A stretch of 64,000 bases of DNA from Muribaculaceae bacterium Isolate-104 (HZI) (GTDB lineage Bacteria; Bacteroidota; Bacteroidia; Bacteroidales; Muribaculaceae). The notes beneath the pieces were generated by a model, which saw only the letters and a list, made by a program, of their open reading frames with translations, was not told the origin of the DNA and made no database searches. Position 1 is the stretch's first letter, and every line of letters starts with the position of its first letter. Below are positions 56,307-64,000 of the stretch, one piece after another. Location of the stretch: positions 161,773 through 225,772 of the forward strand of contig RIBJ01000030.1 in assembly GCA_003762715.1 (NCBI GenBank). The letters are read 5' to 3'. Position numbers and translations under genes: made by a program.

Positions 56307-56314
56307 TAACTTTG
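56307..56314 (+). promoter_or_regulatory. Putative -7 box for typA
   Basis: TAACTTTG on the plus strand 117 bases before the ATG, implying a leader of about 110 bases. No matching -33 at the standard spacing. Confidence 0.45.
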
Positions 56315-56430
56315 CGCCCGAATTTTTTATATGGATTTTGAGCGGGTTCATTTATTTCTCTCTCATCACGGAAACCTCCTCGAAAGGTCAATGTAAATTA
56401 TTTGCACAAGTTTTACAAACATACTCTTAG

Positions 56431-58227
56431 ATGCAGAATCTACGCAACATCGCAATCATAGCACATGTTGACCACGGCAAAACAACTCTGGTTGACAAAA
56501 TGCTGCTCGCCGGACACCTGTTCCGAGACAATCAGACAACAGGAGAGCTGATTCTTGACAACAACGACCTTGAAAGGGAACGAGGCATAACAATATTGTC
56601 AAAGAATGTGTCCATAAACTACAAAGACACAAAAATCAATATCATAGACACTCCGGGTCACGCCGATTTCGGCGGAGAAGTGGAGCGAGTGCTCAATATG
56701 GCAGACGGGTGTCTGCTGCTCGTAGACGCTTTTGAGGGACCAATGCCTCAGACAAGATTCGTGTTGCAGAAAGCTATCCAGATGGGTCTGAAGCCGGTTG
56801 TTGTAATAAACAAGGTGGACAAACCCAACTGCCGTCCCGACGAGGTGCAGGAGATGGTTTTCGACCTTATGTGCAATCTCGACGCTACAGAAGAGCAGCT
56901 TGATTTTCCCACTGTATACGGTTCGGCGAAGCAGGGCTGGATGAGCGATGACTGGCAATCGCCCAAAGAAGACATAACAGCTGTCTTAGATGCCATAGTG
57001 AAGTATATTCCCGCTCCGACCACAATAGACGGTGCCGCGCAGATGCTCATTACATCGCTTGACTTTTCAAGCTATGTGGGCAGAATAGCCATAGGCAGAG
57101 TGCATCGCGGCACCCTGCGCGAGGGCATGGATATTGCCTTGTGCAAAAAGGACGGTTCTGTTGTCAAGCAGCGCATCAAGGAGCTGCATGTGTTTGAAGG
57201 CATGGGGCGCAAGAAGGTGGACAGCGTGAGCAGCGGCGACATCTGCGCTCTTGTCGGCATAGACGGGTTTGAAATCGGAGACACCGTAGCTGATATTAAC
57301 GAGCCGGAGGCTCTTCCCCGCATAGCTATCGACGAGCCGACAATGTCAATGACATTTACAATCAACGACAGCCCCTTCTTTGGCAGAGACGGAAAGTTTG
57401 TGACATCACGTCACATCGGAGACCGTCTAACCAAAGAACTTGACAGAAATCTGGCGCTTCGCGTGAACAAGGCTGACCACGAGGATGTGTGGACTGTGTT
57501 TGGCAGAGGCGTGCTTCATCTGTCGGTTCTTATAGAGACTATGCGCCGCGAGGGCTATGAGCTTCAGGTGGGTCAGCCTCAGGTTATTGTCCGTGAGATT
57601 GACGGCAGAAAGTGTGAGCCGGTAGAGCTGCTTACAATAAATGTGCCCGAGGAATATTCAAGCAAAATGATTGATATGGTGACACGCCGCAAGGGTGATC
57701 TTGTGAGCATGACAACTCAGAACGACAGGGTGCACATGGAGTTTCACATACCGTCGAGAGGCATCATCGGTCTGCGCAACAATGTGCTCACCGCCAGCGC
57801 GGGAGAGGCCATCATGGCTCACCGTTTCCTTGAGTACCAGCCCTGGAAGGGAGATATTGAAAGGCGTACAAACGGTTCGCTGATAGCAATGGAGAGTGGC
57901 ACGGCTTATGCTTATGCCATAGACAAGTTGCAGGATCGCGGCAAATTCTTCATCTTTCCGCAGGAGGAGGTCTATGCCGGTCAGGTTGTCGGAGAGAATG
58001 CGAAGGACAACGACATTGTAGTAAATGTGACAAAGTCCAAGAAACTGACCAATATGCGAGCTTCCGGAGCCGACGACAAAGCGAAGATTATACCTCCGGT
58101 GGTGTTCAGTCTGGAGGAGGCTTTGGAGTATATCAAGGGTGACGAGTATGTGGAGGTGACCCCAAACCATATCCGCATACGCAAGATTATTCTTGATGAA
58201 ACAGAGCGGAAGCGCGCAAATAAATAA
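56431..58227 (+). CDS. typA: Translational GTPase TypA/BipA
   Basis: This ribosome-associated EF-G-like GTPase has 598 residues. The G domain has AHVDHGKTTLVDKML (G1), DTPGHADFGGEVERVLNMADG (G3) and VINKVDKP (G4). Domains II-V and the BipA-specific C-terminal domain follow (PEEYSSKMIDMVTRRKGD, IPSRGIIGLRNNVLTASAGEA, FIFPQEEVYAGQVVGENAKDNDI, GDEYVEVTPNHIRIRK). It is needed for ribosome assembly under stress. It is monocistronic with a terminator at 58271-58307. Confidence 0.97.
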   Translation: MQNLRNIAIIAHVDHGKTTLVDKMLLAGHLFRDNQTTGELILDNNDLERERGITILSKNVSINYKDTKINIIDTPGHADFGGEVERVLNMADGCLLLVDAFEGPMPQTRFVLQKAIQMGLKPVVVINKVDKPNCRPDEVQEMVFDLMCNLDATEEQLDFPTVYGSAKQGWMSDDWQSPKEDITAVLDAIVKYIPAPTTIDGAAQMLITSLDFSSYVGRIAIGRVHRGTLREGMDIALCKKDGSVVKQRIKELHVFEGMGRKKVDSVSSGDICALVGIDGFEIGDTVADINEPEALPRIAIDEPTMSMTFTINDSPFFGRDGKFVTSRHIGDRLTKELDRNLALRVNKADHEDVWTVFGRGVLHLSVLIETMRREGYELQVGQPQVIVREIDGRKCEPVELLTINVPEEYSSKMIDMVTRRKGDLVSMTTQNDRVHMEFHIPSRGIIGLRNNVLTASAGEAIMAHRFLEYQPWKGDIERRTNGSLIAMESGTAYAYAIDKLQDRGKFFIFPQEEVYAGQVVGENAKDNDIVVNVTKSKKLTNMRASGADDKAKIIPPVVFSLEEALEYIKGDEYVEVTPNHIRIRKIILDETERKRANK

Positions 58228-58270
58228 GAGTATGTTTGAATTTAACACGAAGCTCCAAAGTTAAAGTTTA

Positions 58271-58307
58271 GAAGCGGCAGGAATCCCAATCGGACTCCTG
58301 CCGCTTC
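58271..58307 (+). terminator. Terminator of typA
   Basis: GAAGCGGCAGGA at 58271-58282 pairs with TCCTGCCGCTTC at 58296-58307. Confidence 0.85.
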
Positions 58308-58380
58308 ATTTCAGATGTATCATAAAAAAGCCGGGCACACGGTGAAGTGTGACCGGCGGGTATTCGTTGAATTTATGTTG

Positions 58381-58455
58381 TCGGGGTGAAAGGATTCGAA
58401 CCTTCGACCCCCTGCTCCCAAAGCAGGTGCGCTAACCGGACTGCGCTACGCCCCG
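58381..58455 (-). tRNA. tRNA-Pro (anticodon TGG)
   Basis: The reverse strand folds as a cloverleaf: acceptor CGGGGCG/CACCCCG (one G-T type pair), D arm GCGC..GCGC, anticodon stem CTGCT/AGCAG with loop TTTGGGA giving TGG, and T arm with GGTTCGAATCC. CCA is not encoded. CAAAGATA at 58472-58479 (TATCTTTG on the tRNA strand) is its -7 box. Confidence 0.93.
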
Positions 58456-58532
58456 ATGTCTGTTGACTGTGCAAAGATACGAATTATCGGACTAACCAAC
58501 GAAACTTTTCTTGTGTTTTTTTATTTCGGTTC

Positions 58533-58556
58533 ACCCGGATTTTGTCTTCGCCGGGT
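58533..58556 (-). terminator. Weak hairpin after the hypothetical gene
   Basis: ACCCGG at 58533-58538 pairs with CCGGGT at 58551-58556, just after the stop of the reverse-strand gene at 58561. Confidence 0.4.
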
Positions 58557-58560
58557 TTTG

Positions 58561-58911
58561 TCATTCTCCTTTTGAGAGGCTGTAACGAATTCTGTCCATG
58601 AATGAGGGCTTTTGCTGCTTTATGTGGATATTGACCCGGGAGTCTTTTTTGCTAAGGAAAATAATGGATGAGTGCAATGCAATGGCTACATCTTCCTCAA
58701 AGTTTATAATGCCGTGAATGCGTTTCAGTGCTATACGGTGAAAGGGGTTGTCGGGCGGAAGACTGTTTATGGTCAGGTATCCTTCGTCGAGCATGAGTGC
58801 GTGTTTGTCTGCCACGTCCTCGAAAAGCAGGGCGATGTCAAGGTCGTCGGGGCTTTCCGGACGATTCTTGCACATTTTGTATAGCGATTCTATTACTTTC
58901 TTTGTTACCAT
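58561..58911 (-). CDS. Hypothetical protein, 116 residues
   Basis: A soluble protein with no recognised domain, beginning MVTKKVIESLYKMCKNRPESPDDLDIA. The middle (VADKHALMLDEGYLTINSLPPDNPFHRI) and the C-terminus (NIHIKQQKPSFMDRIRYSLSKG) show no catalytic signature or membrane segment. It is monocistronic and upstream of tRNA-Pro on the same strand. It has normal-looking codon use, so it is probably real. Confidence 0.75.
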   Translation of the reverse strand: MVTKKVIESLYKMCKNRPESPDDLDIALLFEDVADKHALMLDEGYLTINSLPPDNPFHRIALKRIHGIINFEEDVAIALHSSIIFLSKKDSRVNIHIKQQKPSFMDRIRYSLSKGE

Positions 58912-59005
58912 GTTTTTGCCGGTGTATAAGGTAGGGCGTGACAGTTGTCGGCTCTGTATTTACTTATATAACGTGTGGCAGTGGAATCTGTTCGGTTTTG
59001 TTTAA

Positions 59006-59051
59006 AAAAATATCGGCACCGCCTTGTGCTGGGTCCGGTGCCGATATTTTT
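59006..59051. terminator. Terminator after the decarboxylase operon
   Basis: AAAAATATCGGCACCG at 59006-59021 pairs with CGGTGCCGATATTTTT at 59036-59051, a 16-base stem with T-runs on both strands. Confidence 0.92.
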
Positions 59052-59074
59052 AATGTTTAGCCGATAACCGTATG

Positions 59075-60235
59075 TCAGGCAAGGAATCCGAGGAGGACAC
59101 CGGCAGCTACGGCAGAACCGATGACACCGCTGACATTCGGACCCATGGCGTGCATGAGCAGATAGTTTGACGGGTCGTATTCAAGACCGAGGTTGTTGGA
59201 GATACGGGCGCTCATGGGCACCGCGCTGACTCCGGCATTGCCGATGAGGGGGTTGATTTTCTTGGATTTCGGAAGGAACAGGTTGAAAATCTTGACAAAC
59301 AGCACACCGCTTGAGCTTGCTATGATGAATGCCATGAATCCGAGTGCGAAAATAAATATTGTTTCCGCAGTAAGGAATTCGGAAGCCTGGGTTGAAGCGC
59401 CGACTGTCATGCCCAGCAGTATTGTCACTATGTCGGTGAGGGCATTTGAGGCTGTTTTGGCAAGACGTGTTGTTACGCCGCATTCTCTGAGTAGGTTGCC
59501 GAAGAAAAGCATGCCGAGGAGGGGTATGCCGCTTGGAACTACGAAGCATGTGAGGAGCATACCTATAATCGGGAAGATTATTTTTTCATTCTGCGACACG
59601 GCTCTTGCCGGTTTCATCTTTATCAAACGCTCTTTTTTGGTTGTGAAGAGTCGCATGAGCGGGGGCTGGATTACCGGAACGAGTGCCATGTACGAGTATG
59701 CCGACACCGCAATTGCGCCCATCAGGTTGGGAGCAAGTTTGGATGACAGGAATATGGCTGTGGGACCGTCGGCTCCGCCTATTATTGCAATAGCGCCTGC
59801 CTGGTCGGGGGCAAATCCGAGAAGGAGAGCCACCATGTAAGCGCCGAATATGCCGAACTGGGCGGCAGCGCCTATAAGCATCAGCTTCGGGTTGGCAATC
59901 AGAGCGGAGAAGTCGGTCATGGCACCTATGCCGAGGAATATCAGCGGGGGATACCAGCCGGCGCTTACACCGTTGTAGAGAATGTTGAGCACAGAGCCTT
60001 CTTCATAGATGCCTATTTCAAGTCCGGCTTCAGTGTTGAAGGGAATGTTGCCTATGAGAATGCCGAAGCCGATGGGTACGAGCAGCATAGGCTCGAAGTC
60101 TTTCTTTATGGCAAGCCATATGAAAAACAGCCCGACGGCCAGCATTACAAAGTGCTGCCAGGTTGCGTTGTAGAAACCTGTCAGATGCCAGAACTGCTGA
60201 AGGTTCTGCATAAGAAAATCACCAAATGATGGCAT
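59075..60235 (-). CDS. oadB: Na+-translocating decarboxylase beta subunit (OadB/MmdB type)
   Basis: This integral membrane subunit couples decarboxylation of the biotin-bound carboxyl group to Na+ export. Its 386 residues form about ten helices. Family landmarks are FEPMLLVPIGFGILIGNIPF, PLIFLGIGAMTDFSALIANP, AIIGGADGPTAIFLSSKLAP (the Asp of the pore) and IGNAGVSAVPMSARISNNLGLEYDPSNYLLMHAMGPNVSGVIGSAV at the C-terminus. It is the last gene of the mce-mmdA-OadG-biotin-carrier-oadB run. Confidence 0.95.
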   Translation of the reverse strand: MPSFGDFLMQNLQQFWHLTGFYNATWQHFVMLAVGLFFIWLAIKKDFEPMLLVPIGFGILIGNIPFNTEAGLEIGIYEEGSVLNILYNGVSAGWYPPLIFLGIGAMTDFSALIANPKLMLIGAAAQFGIFGAYMVALLLGFAPDQAGAIAIIGGADGPTAIFLSSKLAPNLMGAIAVSAYSYMALVPVIQPPLMRLFTTKKERLIKMKPARAVSQNEKIIFPIIGMLLTCFVVPSGIPLLGMLFFGNLLRECGVTTRLAKTASNALTDIVTILLGMTVGASTQASEFLTAETIFIFALGFMAFIIASSSGVLFVKIFNLFLPKSKKINPLIGNAGVSAVPMSARISNNLGLEYDPSNYLLMHAMGPNVSGVIGSAVAAGVLLGFLA

Positions 60236-60290
60236 AGCGTACGTTGTTTAAATTGGTGTTTGGAACGTTTTTATCAGTCACTTGGCTTGA

Positions 60291-60725
60291 TTATTCGAGT
60301 GTAATGAGAACGGCGCCTTCAAGAACGGAATCGCCTGCGGCAACGTTTACAGAGGCAACTTTGCCGTCGCGACCGGCGTGAATGGCATTTTCCATTTTCA
60401 TTGCTTCAAGCACGAGCACGGTGTCGGATGCCTTTACGGTATCTCCGGCTTTCACTGCTATTGACAGTACTGTGCCGGGTAGCGGAGCCACAACCTTGTG
60501 CCCTGAGCCGGTGGGGGCGGGGGTGTTGATTACTTTTTCGCCGCCTGCTGTGCGGGGTGCGGCAGAGGGACGCGGCGCGTTTACTATTGTTACGGGTTTT
60601 GCCGGCGCGTCAATCTCAACTTTGTAAGGAGTGCCGTTTACTTCTACCTGTGCGACATTGTTGTCAATGTCTCCGACAGCCACCTTGTATGTATTGCCGT
60701 TGATTTTATATTTGTATTCTTTCAT
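60291..60725 (-). CDS. Biotin carrier protein of the Na+ decarboxylase
   Basis: This 144-residue biotin/lipoyl-fold subunit (the gamma/BCCP type) has an N-terminal beta domain, then a Pro/Ala-rich linker (residues about 40-75). Its C-terminal biotinyl domain carries the target lysine in VLEAMKMENAI (Lys at about 110). It shuttles the carboxyl group between the carboxyltransferase (mmdA) and the membrane subunit (oadB), and its gene lies between them. Confidence 0.94.
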   Translation of the reverse strand: MKEYKYKINGNTYKVAVGDIDNNVAQVEVNGTPYKVEIDAPAKPVTIVNAPRPSAAPRTAGGEKVINTPAPTGSGHKVVAPLPGTVLSIAVKAGDTVKASDTVLVLEAMKMENAIHAGRDGKVASVNVAAGDSVLEGAVLITLE

Positions 60726-60756
60726 TATTGTAATTTTTACTGGTGATAAAAGGATT

Positions 60757-61680
60757 TTATCGGCGAGGCATCTCGCGCATGTTGTATATTTTCGAGCTCC
60801 ACGGTGAGTAAGCGCGCTTTACTTTGTTGATTGTAAGCACGGTGTTTTCAGTGTCGTGGGTGTTCAGGTGTTCGTGAAGAGCCAGTACTATAGCCGCAAT
60901 CTCTTCTCCGCTGTCGTGGCTGGGGTGAGACTCCTTGTCGGTAGCTGCGAGAGTGATGTTGTGGGCTTTGGCCTTGTTTATTTTAGATGCTCTTTCTCCG
61001 ATTTTGCTTATAATATAGAAACATACGCTGAGCAGCAGCAGGGCGCTGAACACAATGCCCATAGCCATGACTGTCATGCCGAATCCGTTTTCGTCGCGGG
61101 CTGCAAACATGTCTACTTTGTCGTTTGTGTCCTTGATTTTGTTGCTGCTGCTTGGGGTTACAGGGTTTTCTGTCCAGCGGTCGCGTATTTCCCAGGCATC
61201 GGCTCCGGGCTGAAGCTGGTTTTCGCTTGTGCGGGCGTAGCTCTGGTTGGCTTTCAGACTTGCGGGTACGGTTACTTCGTCAATGAGCGTTTTGCCGTCT
61301 GCATCATATATGCCGATCCAGTTGTCTTTGCCTGGCACAAGAATGAAGTTCATGTGGAAGGTGCCTTTGGTCGGATTTCCGTCAGCCCAGAACACCACAT
61401 GCTGGCGTTTTGGGATTTTTGTGTTGACATCGCCGATGGGCACCGGATACTTGGTCGGGTTGGCAGGGTCGTCGGTAATGAACACGCTTGAGATTTCAAG
61501 CGGAGCGAATGTGGAGTTGAACAGTTCAACCCACGCGCTACGCTGTCCATAATCGTCGACTATGCTTGAATCATTTGCAATCATGACCTCGTTGATGCGC
61601 AGTCCGCGACGCCCCTGGGCGTTTATGCTTGCCGCACATGCGAACAGGGCAATGAGCGCTAATAGCAATTTTTTATTCAT
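60757..61680 (-). CDS. OadG-family subunit with N-terminal lamin-tail domain
   Basis: This membrane-anchored subunit has about 307 residues from the ATG at 61680 (MNKKLLLALIALFACAASINA, a signal). A longer frame from 61851 begins inside the mmdA tail and was rejected. The exported N-terminal part (GLRINEVMIANDSSIVDDYG, WVELFNSTFAPLEISSVFI) is a lamin-tail domain. A single membrane helix (MAMGIVFSALLLLSVCFYI) follows, with a C-terminal cytoplasmic tail that contains the OadG-like part. OadG normally assembles the pump and binds zinc. The extra domain would sit in the periplasm. Confidence 0.85.
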   Translation of the reverse strand: MNKKLLLALIALFACAASINAQGRRGLRINEVMIANDSSIVDDYGQRSAWVELFNSTFAPLEISSVFITDDPANPTKYPVPIGDVNTKIPKRQHVVFWADGNPTKGTFHMNFILVPGKDNWIGIYDADGKTLIDEVTVPASLKANQSYARTSENQLQPGADAWEIRDRWTENPVTPSSSNKIKDTNDKVDMFAARDENGFGMTVMAMGIVFSALLLLSVCFYIISKIGERASKINKAKAHNITLAATDKESHPSHDSGEEIAAIVLALHEHLNTHDTENTVLTINKVKRAYSPWSSKIYNMREMPRR

Positions 61681-61714
61681 AGTCTGTTTCTTAACTATTA
61701 GTGTTTTTGCCCGT

Positions 61715-63268
61715 TTAGAGGGGTATGTTACCATGTTTCTTAGCCGGGTTGACAACCTTTTTGGTAGCCAGCTGCTGCAGGGCGCGTATAATGCGGAAGC
61801 GGGTGTTTCGGGGCTCGATAACATCGTCGATGTATCCGTAACGGGCTGCATTGTACGGGTTGCAGAACAGTTTGTTGTATTCGGCTTCTTTTTCTTTCAG
61901 AACCGCTGCGGGGTCTGCCGATTCTTTTGCTTCGCGGGCATACAGCACTTCAACCGCGCCTGCGCCGCCCATAACTGCGATTTCTGCGGTGGGCCATGCG
62001 TAGTTCATGTCGCCGCGCAGCTGTTTGCAGCTCATCACAATGTGGCTGCCGCCATAGCTCTTGCGGAGTGTTACTGTCACTTTGGGCACAGTAGCCTCGC
62101 CATATGCATAAAGGAGTTTGGCTCCGTGAAGGATAACGCCGTTGTACTCCTGACCGGTGCCCGGCAGGAATCCGGGAACGTCCACGAGAGTTACCAGAGG
62201 AATGTTGAACGCGTCGCAGAAGCGTACAAAGCGAGCCGCCTTTCTTGATGCGTTGCTGTCAAGCACACCTGCGAGGAACTTGGGCTGGTTTGCCACAATG
62301 CCGACTGCCTGACCGTTGAAACGGGCAAAACCTATGATTATGTTCTTGGCATAGTCGCGTTGTATTTCCAGGAATTCGCCGTTGTCGATTATCGCGCCGA
62401 TGACTTCGTACATGTCGTAGGGACGTGTGGCAGAGTCGGGGATTATTTCGTTCAGAGAGTCTTCGAGACGGTCAATCGGGTCGGTGCAGGGTACCAACGG
62501 GGGCTCTTCAAGGTTGTTCTGGGGGATGAAGCTGAAGAGCTTGCGGATGATTTTGAGGGTTTCTTCACCGTCTGATGCAGCGAAATGAGCCACACCGCTC
62601 TTTGCAGAGTGAACTTCGGCGCCGCCGAGCTGATCCTGTGTCACATCCTCTCCGGTTACAGTCTTTACAACCTTGGGACCGGTAAGGAACATATAGGATA
62701 TGCCTTTGGTCATTACAGTGAAGTCGGTAAGGGCGGGGGAGTAAACGGCACCACCGGCACAAGGACCGAGAATGCCTGATATCTGAGGTATTACACCCGA
62801 TGCAAGAATGTTGCGCTGGAAAATTTCGGCATAGCCTGCGAGTGCGTTGATGCCCTCCTGGATACGAGCGCCGCCGGAGTCGTTGAGTCCGATGACGGGC
62901 GCACCCATTTTCATTGCCATGTCCATGATCTTGCATATCTTAAGTGCCATGGTTTCGCTGAGAGAACCGCCGAATACAGTGAAATCCTGAGCGAAAACAT
63001 AAACAAGGCGACCGTCTATTGTGCCATAGCCTGTCACAACACCGTCGCCGAGATAGCTTTTCTTTTCCTGACCGAAGTTGTAGCAGCGGTGGCGTACAAA
63101 CATGTCAATTTCTTCAAAAGAACCTTCGTCAAGGAGCTGCGCAATGCGTTCGCGAGCGGTGTATTTGCCTCTTTCGTGCTGCTTCTGTATAGCTTTTTCG
63201 CCGCCACCCAGACGAGCCTCGTTGCGGAGCGCTATAAGCTCCTGAACTTTTTCAAGTTGGTTGCTCAT
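61715..63268 (-). CDS. mmdA: Carboxyltransferase subunit (methylmalonyl-CoA decarboxylase alpha/PCC beta type)
   Basis: This 517-residue carboxyltransferase transfers CO2 between (methyl)malonyl-CoA and biotin. [62 protein letters not shown] and [20 protein letters not shown] are the N-terminal acyl-CoA half. [33 protein letters not shown] and [16 protein letters not shown] form the second half. With the neighbouring OadG, biotin carrier and OadB it makes a complete Na+ pump set. The mce gene just upstream points to the succinate-propionate route. Confidence 0.95.
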   Translation of the reverse strand: MSNQLEKVQELIALRNEARLGGGEKAIQKQHERGKYTARERIAQLLDEGSFEEIDMFVRHRCYNFGQEKKSYLGDGVVTGYGTIDGRLVYVFAQDFTVFGGSLSETMALKICKIMDMAMKMGAPVIGLNDSGGARIQEGINALAGYAEIFQRNILASGVIPQISGILGPCAGGAVYSPALTDFTVMTKGISYMFLTGPKVVKTVTGEDVTQDQLGGAEVHSAKSGVAHFAASDGEETLKIIRKLFSFIPQNNLEEPPLVPCTDPIDRLEDSLNEIIPDSATRPYDMYEVIGAIIDNGEFLEIQRDYAKNIIIGFARFNGQAVGIVANQPKFLAGVLDSNASRKAARFVRFCDAFNIPLVTLVDVPGFLPGTGQEYNGVILHGAKLLYAYGEATVPKVTVTLRKSYGGSHIVMSCKQLRGDMNYAWPTAEIAVMGGAGAVEVLYAREAKESADPAAVLKEKEAEYNKLFCNPYNAARYGYIDDVIEPRNTRFRIIRALQQLATKKVVNPAKKHGNIPL

Positions 63269-63302
63269 TATATATTTATTGAAATGATGTGAATGTTCCG
63301 GT

Positions 63303-63722
63303 TTATTTGTTTGGGTCTTCGCAAAGCTCTATCAGAGTGCCGCATGTGGATTTGGGGTGCAGAAACGCAATGTTAAGACCCTCGGCGCCTTTGCGGGGAG
63401 CCTTGTCTATGAGGCGGCATCCTTTGCTTTCAGCCTCGGCAAGAGCGTTTGCAACCCCGTCCTGTATGGCGAATGCAATGTGCTGAATGCCTCCGCGACC
63501 ACCGTTGTTTGCTATGAATTTGGCTATCGCGCTGTCTTCGGCGGTAGGCTCAAGCAGCTCGATTTTGGTTTGTCCGACTTTGAAGAATGCGGTGCGAACC
63601 TTCTGGTCAGCCACTTCTTCAATAGCAAAACACTTCATGCCAAGCATGTTTTCATAAAAAGGAATTGCTTCCTCAAGGCTGGGCACTGCGATGCCCACGT
63701 GTTCGATATGTGAAATATCCAT
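63303..63722 (-). CDS. mce: Methylmalonyl-CoA epimerase
   Basis: Mce interconverts (R)- and (S)-methylmalonyl-CoA. This is a VOC-fold protein of about 139 residues. The ATG at 63722 ([20 protein letters not shown]) was used, not 63803, which adds a 27-residue non-conserved extension. His in HIEHVGIAV, Glu in IELLEP, His in GIQHIAFAI and Glu near the C-terminus (GTLIELCED) are the metal ligands. It heads the operon, with a reverse-strand TAAATTTG box at 63801-63808. Confidence 0.95.
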   Translation of the reverse strand: MDISHIEHVGIAVPSLEEAIPFYENMLGMKCFAIEEVADQKVRTAFFKVGQTKIELLEPTAEDSAIAKFIANNGGRGGIQHIAFAIQDGVANALAEAESKGCRLIDKAPRKGAEGLNIAFLHPKSTCGTLIELCEDPNK

Positions 63723-63800
63723 GATTATAAAATAAAAAGTTATTGTCGTTATGTTGCAAAATGAACACAAGGCGTACTTGCCGCCAAAGCATTCAAGTTG

Positions 63801-63808
63801 CAAATTTA
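63801..63808 (-). promoter_or_regulatory. Putative -7 box for the mce operon
   Basis: CAAATTTA on the plus strand, TAAATTTG on the reverse strand, 79 bases before the mce ATG. No clear -33. Confidence 0.4.
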
Positions 63809-63845
63809 AAAATATATTATTAAATATTGTGTTGATGCAGACATA

Positions 63846-63889
63846 TTTTTAGTGACATTTTTTAGTGACAGATCATTAGTGTCCACTAA
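63846..63889. repeat. Cluster of TTAGTG sites
   Basis: TTTTTAGTGACA occurs twice, at 63846-63857 and 63859-63870 (period 13), followed by an inverted pair TTAGTG-TC-CACTAA at 63876-63889. It sits between the divergent mce operon and the promoter at 63941. The sites could bind a regulator. Confidence 0.5.
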
Positions 63890-63940
63890 AAAATCATAAA
63901 AGTTCTTTGAAAATATTGAAAGTTAGGTTGTTACAAAGGT

Positions 63941-63972
63941 TTTGAGACCGCGCCGATTTGAAATTATCTTTG
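63941..63972 (+). promoter_or_regulatory. Promoter reading out of the right edge
   Basis: TTTG at 63941-63944, 20 bases, then TATCTTTG at 63965-63972, an ideal Bacteroidota promoter for a gene starting beyond the window. The 63723-64000 gap otherwise holds the mce promoter and the TTAGTG cluster. Confidence 0.8.
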
Positions 63973-64000
63973 CCAGACCAACGTGGAATGGCATATGCAT

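Noticed and set aside
61562..62248. 228-residue plus ORF across the OadG/mmdA boundary
   Set aside because: It is antisense to two well-supported genes.

Overview
The window looks like a chromosomal segment of a Bacteroidales bacterium, probably near Muribaculaceae or Bacteroides-type gut anaerobes. The reasons are Bacteroidota promoters (a -7 box of the form TAnnTTTG with TTG or TTTG about 20 bases upstream), few strong Shine-Dalgarno sites, a rpmB-rpmG-DUF4295 ribosomal cluster, Bacteroidota-restricted families (DUF3127, a six-bladed propeller lipoprotein, an OadG subunit with a lamin-tail domain), anaerobic enzymes (ThiH rather than ThiO, a Na+-dependent decarboxylase, rubrerythrin) and a secreted GH29 fucosidase. 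The species assignment is inference. Most of the window is ordinary core genome. No prophage, insertion sequence or CRISPR array is visible.

Layout. 1-388 is the start of tyrS. 492-7184 is a TPP-riboswitch-controlled thiamine operon (thiD, thiS, a ThiE/TenI paralogue, thiE, thiG, thiC, thiH) ending in a translationally coupled Crp/Fnr regulator. 7275-9791 holds an acyltransferase facing rarA. 10088-13014 holds a small membrane protein, a PstS-like lipoprotein and a TPR protein. 13096-19476 is a six-gene reverse-strand run: speA, truA, a C69 dipeptidase, a C1 peptidase, queD, queE. 19693-21381 is an abundant-looking OmpA/TPR lipoprotein, followed by tRNA-Pro(GGG). 21924-26610 is an overlapping trio: GH29 fucosidase, cutC, transglutaminase-like. 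26737-30253 holds DUF3127, DUF695, an Omp85-like barrel and a propeller lipoprotein. 30410-35461 holds rsfS-ftsH, a LolC/E-type permease and an aminotransferase. 35620-39924 is a tiny Tyr-rich leader ORF, a TPR protein and an M3 peptidase. 39933-42015 holds fmt and a ROK kinase.

42106-44017 is the one clearly variable patch. A phage-type DUF6291-like gene and tRNA-Met lie beside a rearrangement scar, where a TonB-type outer-membrane protein and a response regulator have both lost their 5' parts. After that come nadC, rlmH, hemW, an AddB-like nuclease, holB and metF. Next is a flavin reductase-rubredoxin-rubrerythrin fusion broken by one in-frame TAG, then DUF4295-rpmG-rpmB, cinA, tsaD, typA, tRNA-Pro(TGG) and a small hypothetical gene. 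The window closes with the propionate-pathway Na+ pump operon (mce, mmdA, LTD-OadG, biotin carrier, oadB) and a promoter reading out at the right edge.

The best candidates for new biology are the Tyr-rich 13-codon leader abutting the TPR gene (35620), the interrupted rubrerythrin fusion (51883), the double-truncation scar next to tRNA-Met (43440), the Crp/Fnr gene coupled to thiH, and the TTAGTG-site cluster at the right edge. I found no obvious new defence or mobile system.
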